Source: Dehalococcoidia bacterium
GTDB taxonomy: Bacteria; Chloroflexota; Dehalococcoidia; Dehalococcoidales; RBG-16-60-22
Reading direction: 5' to 3'
DNA length: 33,535 nucleotides
Assembly: GCA_011192005.1 (NCBI GenBank)
Contig: DUFB01000088.1
Location: 1-33,535 of the forward strand
Shown: positions 22,394 through 31,000 of the stretch, in pieces
Numbering within the stretch: the first letter of the stretch is position 1
Layout: each line of letters opens with the position of its first letter
Program-made: the position numbers and the translations under genes
Notes under the pieces: generated by a model
The model's input: the letters and a program-made list of their open reading frames with translations, nothing else
Database searches by the model: none
Told to the model about the DNA's origin: nothing

Positions 22394-22618
22394 TTACCAG
22401 GGATATTTCTTTAGAGTTTCGGTAAGGGCTTTCTCGTATTCCAGCTCTTGCTTGACCGTATTATTTATATCCGTTTTCCCTGCACGGGCGGCTCGTTTCT
22501 CTCTCGCTTCTTTAAATATATTGGTTAACCCCCCGATGTTGATGTACCAGACGTATGCTGCAGGGAAAAGAATCACGGGTATGGCTATTACTAAAATCAC
22601 TATTAGTTCCCATTGCAT
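22394..22618 (-). CDS. Small membrane protein, paralogue B (74 aa)
   Basis: First gene of the minus-strand redox operon. One membrane helix (ILVIAIPVILFPAAYVWYIN) is followed by GG, a basic stretch KEAREKRAARAG and an acidic helical tail ending KKYPW. It shares its first 45 residues in pattern with the 58-aa protein downstream, so the pair arose by duplication. A ribosome site GGAGA is present. No known family is recognised. Genomic position suggests a structural or assembly subunit for the NrfD-type membrane complex. Confidence 0.75.
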   Translation of the reverse strand: MQWELIVILVIAIPVILFPAAYVWYINIGGLTNIFKEAREKRAARAGKTDINNTVKQELEYEKALTETLKKYPW

Positions 22619-22719
22619 TTTGGTTATCTCCTTTCTTTAGCTCCATATCTACTCTCAGGTTATCACCCTGAAGATGAAACTGGCTTCCGCTATATTATCT
22701 ATTTCTGTTCTTTGATATA

Positions 22720-22735
22720 TAGGTATTAACACCTA
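22720..22735. promoter_or_regulatory. 16-bp near-palindrome between redox operon and LuxR regulator
   Basis: TAGGTATTAACACCTA is symmetric at 14 of 16 positions and lies in the 198-bp gap between the divergent small-membrane-protein operon and the response regulator gene. The location and the 16-bp dyad are suitable for a LuxR/NarL-family dimer, so it may be the binding site of the regulator at 22817 controlling both directions. Confidence 0.45.
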
Positions 22736-22816
22736 CGTATTGTGTCATCGTATTAAGTAGTTTCAACGATTGAGGATGTTTCGATAAGGGTGTATGATTA
22801 GTTATGGAAAACTGAA

Positions 22817-23488
22817 GTGCAGGATATGGATAAAATAAAGATATTGATTGCTGATGACCATGCCGTCGTCAGAGAAGGCACCCGTCAGATTCTGGAGGAG
22901 GAACCGGACCTGCAGGTTGTTGCCCAGGCTGCCGACGGAGAAGAGGCGGTTAACCTGGCTGATAGATTTAAACCGGACCTTGCTATTATTGATATCTCCA
23001 TGCCGAAGGTTGACGGTATTGAAGCCACCCGGAGGATTAAAGCAGCTTACCCTGCCATGGCTGTGCTTATACTGACCGCCTATGATGATGACCAGTTTGT
23101 TTTCAGTCTGCTGGAAGCGGGCGCGGCTGGCTATCTTTTAAAAAGTGTCCGCGGCAAAGAGCTTGTTGACGCCGTGCGGCAGGTACATGCTGGCGAATCT
23201 GTACTCCACCCGGCTATTGCCCGCAAAGTACTCAACCGTTTTGTAGCCAAACCGGACCAGCCGGGCATCCGGAAGGAAAAGGTCTTAAGCGATAGAGAGA
23301 CTGAAGTATTGCGGCTGGCGACCCGAGGACTGAGTAACCAGGATATTGCCGATAAGCTCTGCCTCAGCCTCCGTACTGTCCAGGCCCACCTGGGACACAT
23401 TTTCAACAAACTCCAGGTCAGTTCGAGGACCGAAGCGGTGGTGATGGCTTTGAAGGAAGGCTGGATATCTCTTGAAGATGTTCCCTGA
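22817..23488 (+). CDS. NarL/LuxR-family response regulator
   Basis: Two-component response regulator (223 aa). The receiver domain (residues 8-125) has the acidic pair in ADDH, phospho-acceptor Asp59 in IIDISMP, and the lysine in YLLKSVRG. The C-terminal LuxR-type helix-turn-helix LSDRETEVLRLATRGLSNQDIA is complete. The start may be GTG at 22817 or ATG at 22826; neither has a strong ribosome site. It is followed after 34 bp by its histidine kinase. It is divergent from the NrfD operon, which it probably regulates. Confidence 0.92.
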   Translation: MQDMDKIKILIADDHAVVREGTRQILEEEPDLQVVAQAADGEEAVNLADRFKPDLAIIDISMPKVDGIEATRRIKAAYPAMAVLILTAYDDDQFVFSLLEAGAAGYLLKSVRGKELVDAVRQVHAGESVLHPAIARKVLNRFVAKPDQPGIRKEKVLSDRETEVLRLATRGLSNQDIADKLCLSLRTVQAHLGHIFNKLQVSSRTEAVVMALKEGWISLEDVP

Positions 23489-23522
23489 GGAAATATAACC
23501 GGCAAAATACTCGAGGTATAGC

Positions 23523-24638
23523 TTGGAGTATAATATATTCGCACAGCATCTAAAGGATTACTTACGCAGGCCCGGTTTCTGGTTTATATTACTCATCCTC
23601 ATACTCCTGACGCTGCTGCATTACAGTGAAGTCTTCGAGTATCCGCCTTCTTTTGTCTCCTGGATTTCCGGTCTTGGCCTGGACCGTCATGCTTTCGAGA
23701 GGATACTTTACCTGGCACCGATTGTCTGGGCCGGATTCATGTTCGGATGGCAGGGTGCCCTGGTTGTTTCGGTGGTAGCCCTGGGTTGTATGTTGCCCCG
23801 GGGTATCTTTATTTCAGAACACCCGGCGGATGCCATTTTGGAAACTTCTATCGTGTTTCTCATCGGTAATGTGCTCGCGATAAGCTTCGCTTCGTTGAGA
23901 AAGGAGAGAGAATACCGCAAACAACTGGAGATATCTCAGCAAGAACAGCAGAAAATAGCTGAAGAATTGAAGGTAATGCAGCAGAACCTCCGTTACTACC
24001 TGCAGCAGGCTACGAAAGCCCAGGAAGAGGAGAGAAAACGAATTTCACATGAACTACACGATGACACGATTCAGGCACTGGTGGTGTTGTCCCGGCAGCT
24101 GGACTCCCTGGCTTCAAAGAAAGAGGGGATGTCCGAGGAGAACCGGGTACGTCTCGAAGACCTGTGGCATCAGACTGACAATATCCTGAAAGGGGTACGC
24201 CGCCTGAGTCAGGACCTGAGACCGGCGGCTCTCGACCGCCTGGGATTGATGCCGGCACTGGAGTGGCTGGCTTCCAACGTTTCCGAGCATTCGGGTATAG
24301 CCACTGAAGTAAATGTTACCGGGGAAGAGAGGCGCCTGCCCGAAGAGGTAGCCATCGCGCTGTTCCGCATCACTCAGGAGGCTTTGAGGAACGTCTGGCG
24401 GCACTCCGGCGCAACCCGGGCGCAAATAGATGTTGAATTTGTCGATGCCGTCACCAGAATTACCGTAAGTGATAACGGCAAGGGATTTAATATCCCCCGT
24501 AAACTCGGGGATATGGCTAAAGACGGTAAACTTGGCCTTACCGGAATGCAGGAGCGTGCCCAGCTGGTCAGCGGGACTCTAACCGTACGTTCGACCGCTG
24601 GCGAAGGAACCGTGGTCACTGTGGAAATACCGGGCTAG
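23523..24638 (+). CDS. NarX/DegS-type membrane sensor histidine kinase
   Basis: Sensor kinase (371 aa). The start is TTG with GAGG 6 bp before it. Four hydrophobic segments (about residues 18-124) are followed by a coiled coil (125-168), a HisKA_3 domain with RKRISHELHDD (phospho-His179), and an HATPase domain with ITQEALRNVWRHSGA, DNGKGF and GLTGMQERA. It should phosphorylate the response regulator directly upstream. The membrane part (LYLAPIVWAGFMFGWQGA, LPRGIFISEHPADAIL) resembles that of the PAS protein at 19064, so both may sense the same cue or interact. Confidence 0.92.
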   Translation: MEYNIFAQHLKDYLRRPGFWFILLILILLTLLHYSEVFEYPPSFVSWISGLGLDRHAFERILYLAPIVWAGFMFGWQGALVVSVVALGCMLPRGIFISEHPADAILETSIVFLIGNVLAISFASLRKEREYRKQLEISQQEQQKIAEELKVMQQNLRYYLQQATKAQEEERKRISHELHDDTIQALVVLSRQLDSLASKKEGMSEENRVRLEDLWHQTDNILKGVRRLSQDLRPAALDRLGLMPALEWLASNVSEHSGIATEVNVTGEERRLPEEVAIALFRITQEALRNVWRHSGATRAQIDVEFVDAVTRITVSDNGKGFNIPRKLGDMAKDGKLGLTGMQERAQLVSGTLTVRSTAGEGTVVTVEIPG

Positions 24639-24728
24639 CTATCTATGTATAATCCGGCAGGTTTCGTTAACTGATATATTCCCTCGTAAAAAAACCGCCT
24701 TCTCACGTGGTATAGCCGCGTTCTCTAT

Positions 24729-25697
24729 TTATTTCTCGGTAGGTGTGGGAGGACGCTGGCCAAATCTCCTGCGGATGCCATCTTCTCCGAAGAAGCTATC
24801 ACCCCAGCCTTCCATGAGAGTGCCACCACCGAGCATTATGGCCATTTCTATATGAGGTTTTCTTACCTCGTGCCAGTTGAGCGGGCCGTGAATTATGCCG
24901 CGGGGTATCCACATGCCGTAGCTCTTGTTGAATTGAAGCAGGTCATCGCCCATGCCGAATTCCATGTCGGCACCGAGGTCCTCGGGGTCGTCGGGGTCTC
25001 CGCCGATATGAAGTACGATTTCATCAAGTTTCTCGTGCACCATCTTGGGAATCGGGGGTTCAACCTTACCCCAGATCCAGCCGAATTCAATGTAGTAATT
25101 AGCCAAGTTTATCTGTGTCCGGCTCATATAGGTCATCGTCGGACTCTGACGACCGGCGGTGAAATTGCCTCCCGCTTCCCGCATGGGACTGCGGATAACG
25201 TACTGCTCGTAGTCGAAGTCCTTATCTTTCTTCGGAGGGGAAGACTTTTTCTCCCCGATACCGCTGTGTCCCCACCCCTTTTTCATGTCGCCGGTACCCA
25301 GCATCATCGCCATCTCGATATGCGGGAATTCGAACTTCTTCCAGGTTAACGGGCCGTGGGGAACGCCCGCAGGGATGAAAATGCCGGTAGTGGTGTTAAA
25401 AGTAATCGGTTGCCCGCCGATGTAAAACTCTATTTCACCGCCAAGCACCTGAGGCCTCTTGTAGTCACCACCCCAGTGAAGCACGATTTCATCGTAATCG
25501 TGGACGTGTTCCTGGATATGTGGGTTAGGCTCGGGCATATCGTATATCCAGCCGAGTTCGATGTAATAGGGAGCACCCGTCTGCTTCTCGCTCATAAAAG
25601 TCATCGTGGGAGACTGACGGCCCTTAACACCGGGCCCCGCTTCATAAAAGGGTGTCCTTACAGCGTATTTTTCATATTCTGACTCTGCCATTTTCAT
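24729..25697 (-). CDS. Tandem-duplicated cupin-like protein
   Basis: Protein of 322 aa made of two similar halves (about residues 5-145 and 160-310); both contain GRQSPTMT, a YYIE-x-GWI segment, DEIVLH-x-GG and HGPL, then PHIEMA. The first half has a full ligand set (His60/64/66, Glu70, His114), while the second keeps His221, Glu226 and His270 but lacks the first histidine of the pair. Only one half may therefore bind metal well. Its function is unknown. It is divergent from the alcohol dehydrogenase across a 22-bp palindrome. Confidence 0.75.
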   Translation of the reverse strand: MKMAESEYEKYAVRTPFYEAGPGVKGRQSPTMTFMSEKQTGAPYYIELGWIYDMPEPNPHIQEHVHDYDEIVLHWGGDYKRPQVLGGEIEFYIGGQPITFNTTTGIFIPAGVPHGPLTWKKFEFPHIEMAMMLGTGDMKKGWGHSGIGEKKSSPPKKDKDFDYEQYVIRSPMREAGGNFTAGRQSPTMTYMSRTQINLANYYIEFGWIWGKVEPPIPKMVHEKLDEIVLHIGGDPDDPEDLGADMEFGMGDDLLQFNKSYGMWIPRGIIHGPLNWHEVRKPHIEMAIMLGGGTLMEGWGDSFFGEDGIRRRFGQRPPTPTEK

Positions 25698-25763
25698 CGG
25701 TTCCTTTCCATTTGTCTCTTACAATTATAGACTAAACCTGGTAACTATAAAATTGGTGACAGT

Positions 25764-25785
25764 ATTATATCATGTATGATATAAT
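25764..25785. promoter_or_regulatory. 22-bp palindrome overlapping divergent -10 boxes
   Basis: Perfect 10-bp arms ATTATATCAT (25764-25773) and ATGATATAAT (25776-25785) flank GT. Each arm ends in TATAAT reading outward, on the plus strand at 25780-25785 and on the minus strand at 25764-25769. A minus-strand -35-like TTGGCG lies 18 bp away at 25788-25793; the plus-strand -35 is weak. A dimer bound here would silence both the double-cupin gene and the alcohol dehydrogenase. Confidence 0.65.
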
Positions 25786-25927
25786 TCCGCCAAATTGAAA
25801 AGGGTCAGAAGTCTTCAACTACTTCCTGGGAAAGAATACCAATCGAACGTACTATCCGAGTAGATATATTCTATCCACAAAGATAAACTAAACAATTTTT
25901 CGAATAATATTGAAAGCTGAGGATAAT

Positions 25928-27028
25928 ATGAAAGCGGCAATTTGTTATGAATTCGGTAAACCTTTAGTAATTGAAGAAGTGGAACTGGATCCTCTGGATG
26001 AGCGGGATGTGAAGATACGCATGGCGGCGACGGCAATCTGCCACAGCGATATCCACGCGATAAAGGGTGAACACGGTAACCTGCCCTTACCGGCTATACC
26101 GGGGCATGAAATAGCCGGATATGTGGTGGAAGTGGGTAAAGGGGTTACCTACGTAAAACCGGGAGACCCGGTGGTTGCCAGCATTATCCCGGAGGGCTGC
26201 GGAGATTGCTACTATTGCCGTATCGGCTCTCCGAGTCTCTGCCAGACAAACAGGCTGTACTTGTTCGGCAAGGGTAGATACACCAGTAAGACAGGCCAGC
26301 GTATTGCCCAGTATGCTGGAGCCGTGGCTGGCTTTGCCGAGTATGCCATTATTCCGGAATCGAATCTGGTAAAGGTTCCCGAGGACTTACCGGTAGACCG
26401 GGCCTGCCTACTGACCTGCGGGGTTATTTCGGGATTCGGGGCGGTTCTCTACCGTGCCAGGGTAACGCCCAATAGCAGTGTGGCTGTCATCGGTTGCGGG
26501 GGCGTTGGCCTAAATGCCATTCAGGGTGCGGTATTCTCCGGGGCTTACCCGATTGTTGCCGTGGACGTTCGTGATAGCAAACTGGAAAGGGCTAAAATTT
26601 TCGGTGCGACCCATACCGTAAACTCCAAAGAAGAGAGCGATCCTGTGAAAAAAGTGCAGGAGATTACCTACGGTCGCGGTGCTGATTCCGTCATCGTGGC
26701 GGTAGCCGGCATCGAGATACTTCGCCAGGGATTTTTAATGTCGGCGCCGGACGGCACCACGGTGGTTATCGGTCACGGACATGGAGAACAGTTATCGGCT
26801 TTCACTCCCACTGACTTTATGCGGGGGAGGAAACTTACGGGCAGCGCCATGGGAGCGGTGCGACTCAGGATGGATATCGCTCGTTTGATTGAACTATACA
26901 GGGTGGGGCGACTCAAGCTGGACGAGCTGATTTCCGGTCACTATCGCTTCGACCAGATTAACGAAGCTCTGGAGTCCTCCGAAAAGGGCGAGGTAATCCG
27001 CAACGTGCTGATGTTCCAGAAGAGTTGA
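25928..27028 (+). CDS. Zinc-dependent alcohol dehydrogenase (MDR family)
   Basis: Medium-chain dehydrogenase (366 aa) using NAD(P) to oxidise an alcohol or reduce an aldehyde. The ATG at 25928 is chosen (GAGG 6 bp before it). Catalytic zinc ligands Cys38 and His60-Glu61 (GHE), structural zinc cysteines 91, 94, 97 and 105, and the cofactor motif GCGGVGLNAIQGA are all present. It is closest in pattern to class III/benzyl-alcohol-type enzymes. It probably forms an operon with the next dehydrogenase (66 bp gap). The substrate is unknown. Confidence 0.9.
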   Translation: MKAAICYEFGKPLVIEEVELDPLDERDVKIRMAATAICHSDIHAIKGEHGNLPLPAIPGHEIAGYVVEVGKGVTYVKPGDPVVASIIPEGCGDCYYCRIGSPSLCQTNRLYLFGKGRYTSKTGQRIAQYAGAVAGFAEYAIIPESNLVKVPEDLPVDRACLLTCGVISGFGAVLYRARVTPNSSVAVIGCGGVGLNAIQGAVFSGAYPIVAVDVRDSKLERAKIFGATHTVNSKEESDPVKKVQEITYGRGADSVIVAVAGIEILRQGFLMSAPDGTTVVIGHGHGEQLSAFTPTDFMRGRKLTGSAMGAVRLRMDIARLIELYRVGRLKLDELISGHYRFDQINEALESSEKGEVIRNVLMFQKS

Positions 27029-27094
27029 ATGTTATTCTTTCCTTGAATCACTCTATTACTATTTATCCAACCGTAATCAGGAAAGGAGATACCG

Positions 27095-27988
27095 ATGGGA
27101 GATATGCTGAAGGGAAGAGTGGCCGTTATTACCGGCGCCGGTAACGGACTGGGAAGGGCTTACGCCCTGAGTTTTGCCGCGCAGGGTGCCGGCGTGGTTG
27201 TCAATGATATCGGCACTTCCCATGATGGTTACGGAGTTTCACACGACGCTGCTGATGCCGTGGTTGAAAAAATCAAAAAAGACAGTGGGACCGCCGTTGC
27301 TAATTACGGTAGCGTGGCTGTGGAAGACGAAGCAGACAGCATCATCCAGTGTGCTATCGATAATTATGGTCGGATTGATGTACTGGTTAATAATGCCGGC
27401 ATTATCCGCGTGCAGGATATAGGTGAAATCAACACCACTGACTGGGATGCCGTCATCAGGGCCCATTTATACGGTACTTTCTACTGCACGCGTAAAGCCT
27501 GCGGCTATATGAGAAAGCAGGGCTACGGCAGGATTATCAATACGTCTTCTCACGTCGGGCTGGGACTGAAGGGGCAATCGACATATTCTGCCGCCAAGGA
27601 AGGGATAACCGGCTTTTCGCGCTCCATAGCCCGGGATATGGCGGAATACGGCGTTACCTGTAATATCATTCGTCCCGTTGCTGCCTGGCGTGGCGTTGTA
27701 CAAAAAATCGACGCGGTTGAAGCACTCCGTCCGGAGGACGTGGCGGCTCTGGTTACCTATCTCGCCAGCGAATCGGCCGACCACATCAACGGATGTGTCT
27801 TTGAAGTCTGGAGGGGCCATGTCGGTATCTTCGTCGAACCGCCACCCGTAGCACAGGTACTCTGGAAAGACGGCCACTGGACCCCGGAGGAATTGCAGCA
27901 GACCATACCGGGAACTCTGACTAAGGGCAGGTCTCGCGAGGATTTGCCCTATACGCTTCCCTGGTTTTTCAAACCACCGGAGGAATAA
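27095..27988 (+). CDS. Short-chain dehydrogenase, MFE-2/3-hydroxyacyl-CoA dehydrogenase-like
   Basis: Protein of 297 aa. TGAGNGLGRAYA (residues 13-24), NNAG (99-102), and catalytic Tyr164 and Lys168 in YSAAK are intact. The sequence GAGNGLGRAYALSFA and the long C-terminal extension are typical of the dehydrogenase unit of peroxisomal-type multifunctional enzyme 2, which acts on 3-hydroxyacyl-CoA. The C-terminal 75 residues have no second domain of known type. The gene follows the alcohol dehydrogenase and is convergent with dnaE2 (19 bp gap). Confidence 0.88.
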   Translation: MGDMLKGRVAVITGAGNGLGRAYALSFAAQGAGVVVNDIGTSHDGYGVSHDAADAVVEKIKKDSGTAVANYGSVAVEDEADSIIQCAIDNYGRIDVLVNNAGIIRVQDIGEINTTDWDAVIRAHLYGTFYCTRKACGYMRKQGYGRIINTSSHVGLGLKGQSTYSAAKEGITGFSRSIARDMAEYGVTCNIIRPVAAWRGVVQKIDAVEALRPEDVAALVTYLASESADHINGCVFEVWRGHVGIFVEPPPVAQVLWKDGHWTPEELQQTIPGTLTKGRSREDLPYTLPWFFKPPEE

Positions 27989-28007
27989 AGAAACAACGTA
28001 CTTTAAG

Positions 28008-31000
28008 CTATCGCCAGTCTTTCGACTGCGGTACCCTGTCCATGGCGGCAGTAAACGGCTTCACCTGCTGTATAACCACGTTATGAGTCCCCTCGCGCCG
28101 GGTGAGCCTGCCTTTGATTATCAGGAAGGGCGACCTGAATTTGTGTTCGTAACGTTCGTAGACCTTGCCGAAGACCATGCACGGTATGTGCCCGAACTCG
28201 TCTTCCAGGGTAACGAACACCACCTTGCCGTGGGGTCGCTGCCGCCGGATGACCAGTCCGGCAGTTGTCACCGCGGCGCCGTCTTGCAGCCTGTCTATAT
28301 CACGGCTGGTCTGGAAACCGCCGTTAAAACGAGGGCGCAGCCGCGACATGATATGCCCGTCGGGGAAAAGGCTGAGGATGCTGTATTCCTCCTTCATGCG
28401 CTCCCAGTCGCCGGGTGATTCCAGTTCCACCAGGTTCTGTTCCACGGGCAGCGGCAGCACCAGCTGCCTGTTTACCGGACGGTACCTCAGGCCGATTTCC
28501 CATTTTGTCTTTCTCCGGTTGGTTTCGAAACTATCGAAAGCCCCGGCGCTGGCCAGGTTCAGGGCCACCTCCTCCAGTACCCCGGTGCGTTCCAGAAAGT
28601 CCCCGATGTTCCCGAAGGGCCCCTGCTTTTCCCTGCCTTCTTCGATGGCCGTGGCGGAGGCTTCTCCCAGTCCCAGGACGTTCAGGAACCCCAGGCGAAT
28701 AGCGTCGTTTTTATTATTGTCAACCTCCCCCCCTTTATCCCCCTCTCCAGTCTTGGAGAGGGGGAGGTGATAGTCGAAGGGACTGACGCCCCTTCGAGCT
28801 TCCCTGCTGTTGTCATCGGGGAGAGCACCATTTTGAGCTTCCCCATGTTCTATGATGCATTTGGCCTGGCTCTTGTTTATATCGGGGTTCAGCACCCGTA
28901 TGCCGTGGCGTCTGGCGTCTTCCTTCAGCGTTTCCAGGTTATAGAAACCCATGGGCTGCTGGTTAAAGATAGCCGCGAAGAACTCCAGGGGATAGTGGTA
29001 CTTCAGCCAGGAGGCCTGGTAGGCCGTTACCCCGAAGGCAAAGGCGTGCGATTCCGGGAACATGTATTGTCCGTTAAATTTCTTAAAGACCTTTTCTGCC
29101 GCCTCTTTGCCGATGCCCTTTCGGGCAGCTCCTTCCAGGAATTTTTGCCGGTATTGCTCGATGAGTTCGTCGTTGTGCTTCCGCCCGAAGGCGCGGCGCA
29201 GGCGGTCGGCTTCGCTGGGAGCGAAACCCGCCACGTCTATCGCCAGCTGGTTTACCTGGTCCTGGAACAGGATGATGCCCAGCGTGCGCTCCAGTGCTCT
29301 TTCCTCCAGGGGGCAGTCGTAGGTTACCGGCTTCCTCTTGCTGCGCCGGGCAAGGTATTCCTGGACGCCGTGGTTGACCCCCACCCCCGGCCGCACCGCT
29401 CCCACCTCGTGGGCCATGTCCAGCAGGTTGCGGGGGAGGAGGCGGGTAATGGTCTGCATCTGGGCGGCCGATTCCACCTGGAAGATACCGATGGTATCGC
29501 CTCTGCAGAGCATGTCGTAGACATCTTTGTCCTCGAAATCGATACGCGACATGTCTATGCGCTCCCCGGTGCGGTCTCGGATAAGCTCGACGGCCTCCTG
29601 CATCTGCGAAAGTGCTCCCAGCGCCAGGAAGTCTATCTTGACGAAGCCGGCGTCGTCGATGCTGTCCTTGTCCCACTGGCATACGAAACGCCCGTCGATG
29701 GCGCCTCTCTGCACTGGCACGATGTCTATCAGGGGATTTGACGAAAGAATCATACCGCCGGGGTGCTGTCCCATGTACTTGGGAAAGCCGTCCAGCTCGG
29801 CGGACAGGTTGATGAGGTCGCGCCATACCGGGGCGTCTACCTTGTCCTTGAAGTTGGGCATACGCTCCATCTTGGCTTTGAGCTTGCGGGCGCTGCCCCA
29901 GTCGGACTGCCTGGCGAGCTGGGCTATTTCCGCCTCGGGCAGGCCCAGCGCCTTGCCCAAATCCCTTACCGCTCCTCTTATCAGGTAGGTGGCTACGGTG
30001 CCGGTGAGGGCGGCGTGTTCCCAGCCCCATTTCTCGTGGGTGCGCAGGATAAGCTCCTCACGGATACTGCGGGGAAAATCGAGGTCGATATCCGGCACGT
30101 TGGTCATGATGTCGTCCGGCAGGAAGCGCTCCAGCGACAGGTCGTACTGGAGGGGGTCGATGTGGGAGAGCCCGATGAGATAGCCCACCAGCAGGGCCAC
30201 CGAGGAACCGCGGCCCCTCCCCGGGGGGTTCTCTTCCACCGTGAGGGAGGGGTCACTCAGTCCCAGGTCTATCATTACCTCCCGTCCCAGCCTGATGACC
30301 TCGTGGTACATCAGTAGGAAGCCGGCCAGTTTATACTTATTGATTAACCGGAACTCCTCGTCCAGCCGTTTTTGCACTCCGGGGGTGACCGCCCCGTAAC
30401 GGCGTACGGCGGCGTCGCGGCAGAGCTTTTCCAGATAGCTCTCCGGGGTATGCCCTTCCGGCGCCGGGTAGTCCGGGAAGGCGTAGCCGAGGTCGCGGGT
30501 TAAATCGAAAGTACAGAGTTCGGCGATTTCCAGAGTGCTTTCTAAAGCCTCCGGGCAATCTTCAAAAAGGCGTTCCAGTTCCGAAGTCTCCCGCAGGTAA
30601 AACTCGGAGTTGGGCCTCCTCTCGCGGTGGGTTTCCTCCAGGCTGCGGCAGTTCCTGATGGCTACCAGGCAGTCCTGGAGGCGGTGCCTTTCGCGGACGT
30701 GGTAGTGGATGTTGCCCGTGGCTACCACCCGGGCGCCCGTTTCCCGCGCCAGTTCCAGCAGGTTCTTGTTGCGCTCGGTGTCGCCGAAGACCAGGTTGTG
30801 CTGGAGCTCAATGTAGTAGTTCTCGGTGCCGAACCAGTCGAGGTACTGCCGGACGAGTTTTCTCGCTTCATCCGGCCGTGATTTATCCACCAGCTGCGCC
30901 AGTTCTCCCCGCCGGCAGCCGGACAGGACGATGAGTCCCGCGGCGTGCTCCGGCAGGAGTTCCGGGGGCAGCTCGGGCTCGTTACGCTCGCCGGCAGCGT

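Noticed and set aside
18800-22618. Reductive dehalogenase operon (rdhA/rdhB)
   Set aside because: The small membrane proteins prompted the thought of RdhB, but no RdhA-like Tat protein with a corrinoid or ferredoxin-like C-terminus is present, and the small proteins have one membrane span.
29083-30030. Long open frame (315 codons) on the minus strand inside dnaE2, and several long plus-strand frames there
   Set aside because: They are out-of-frame shadows of the GC-rich dnaE2 gene; the in-frame translation has full polymerase motifs.
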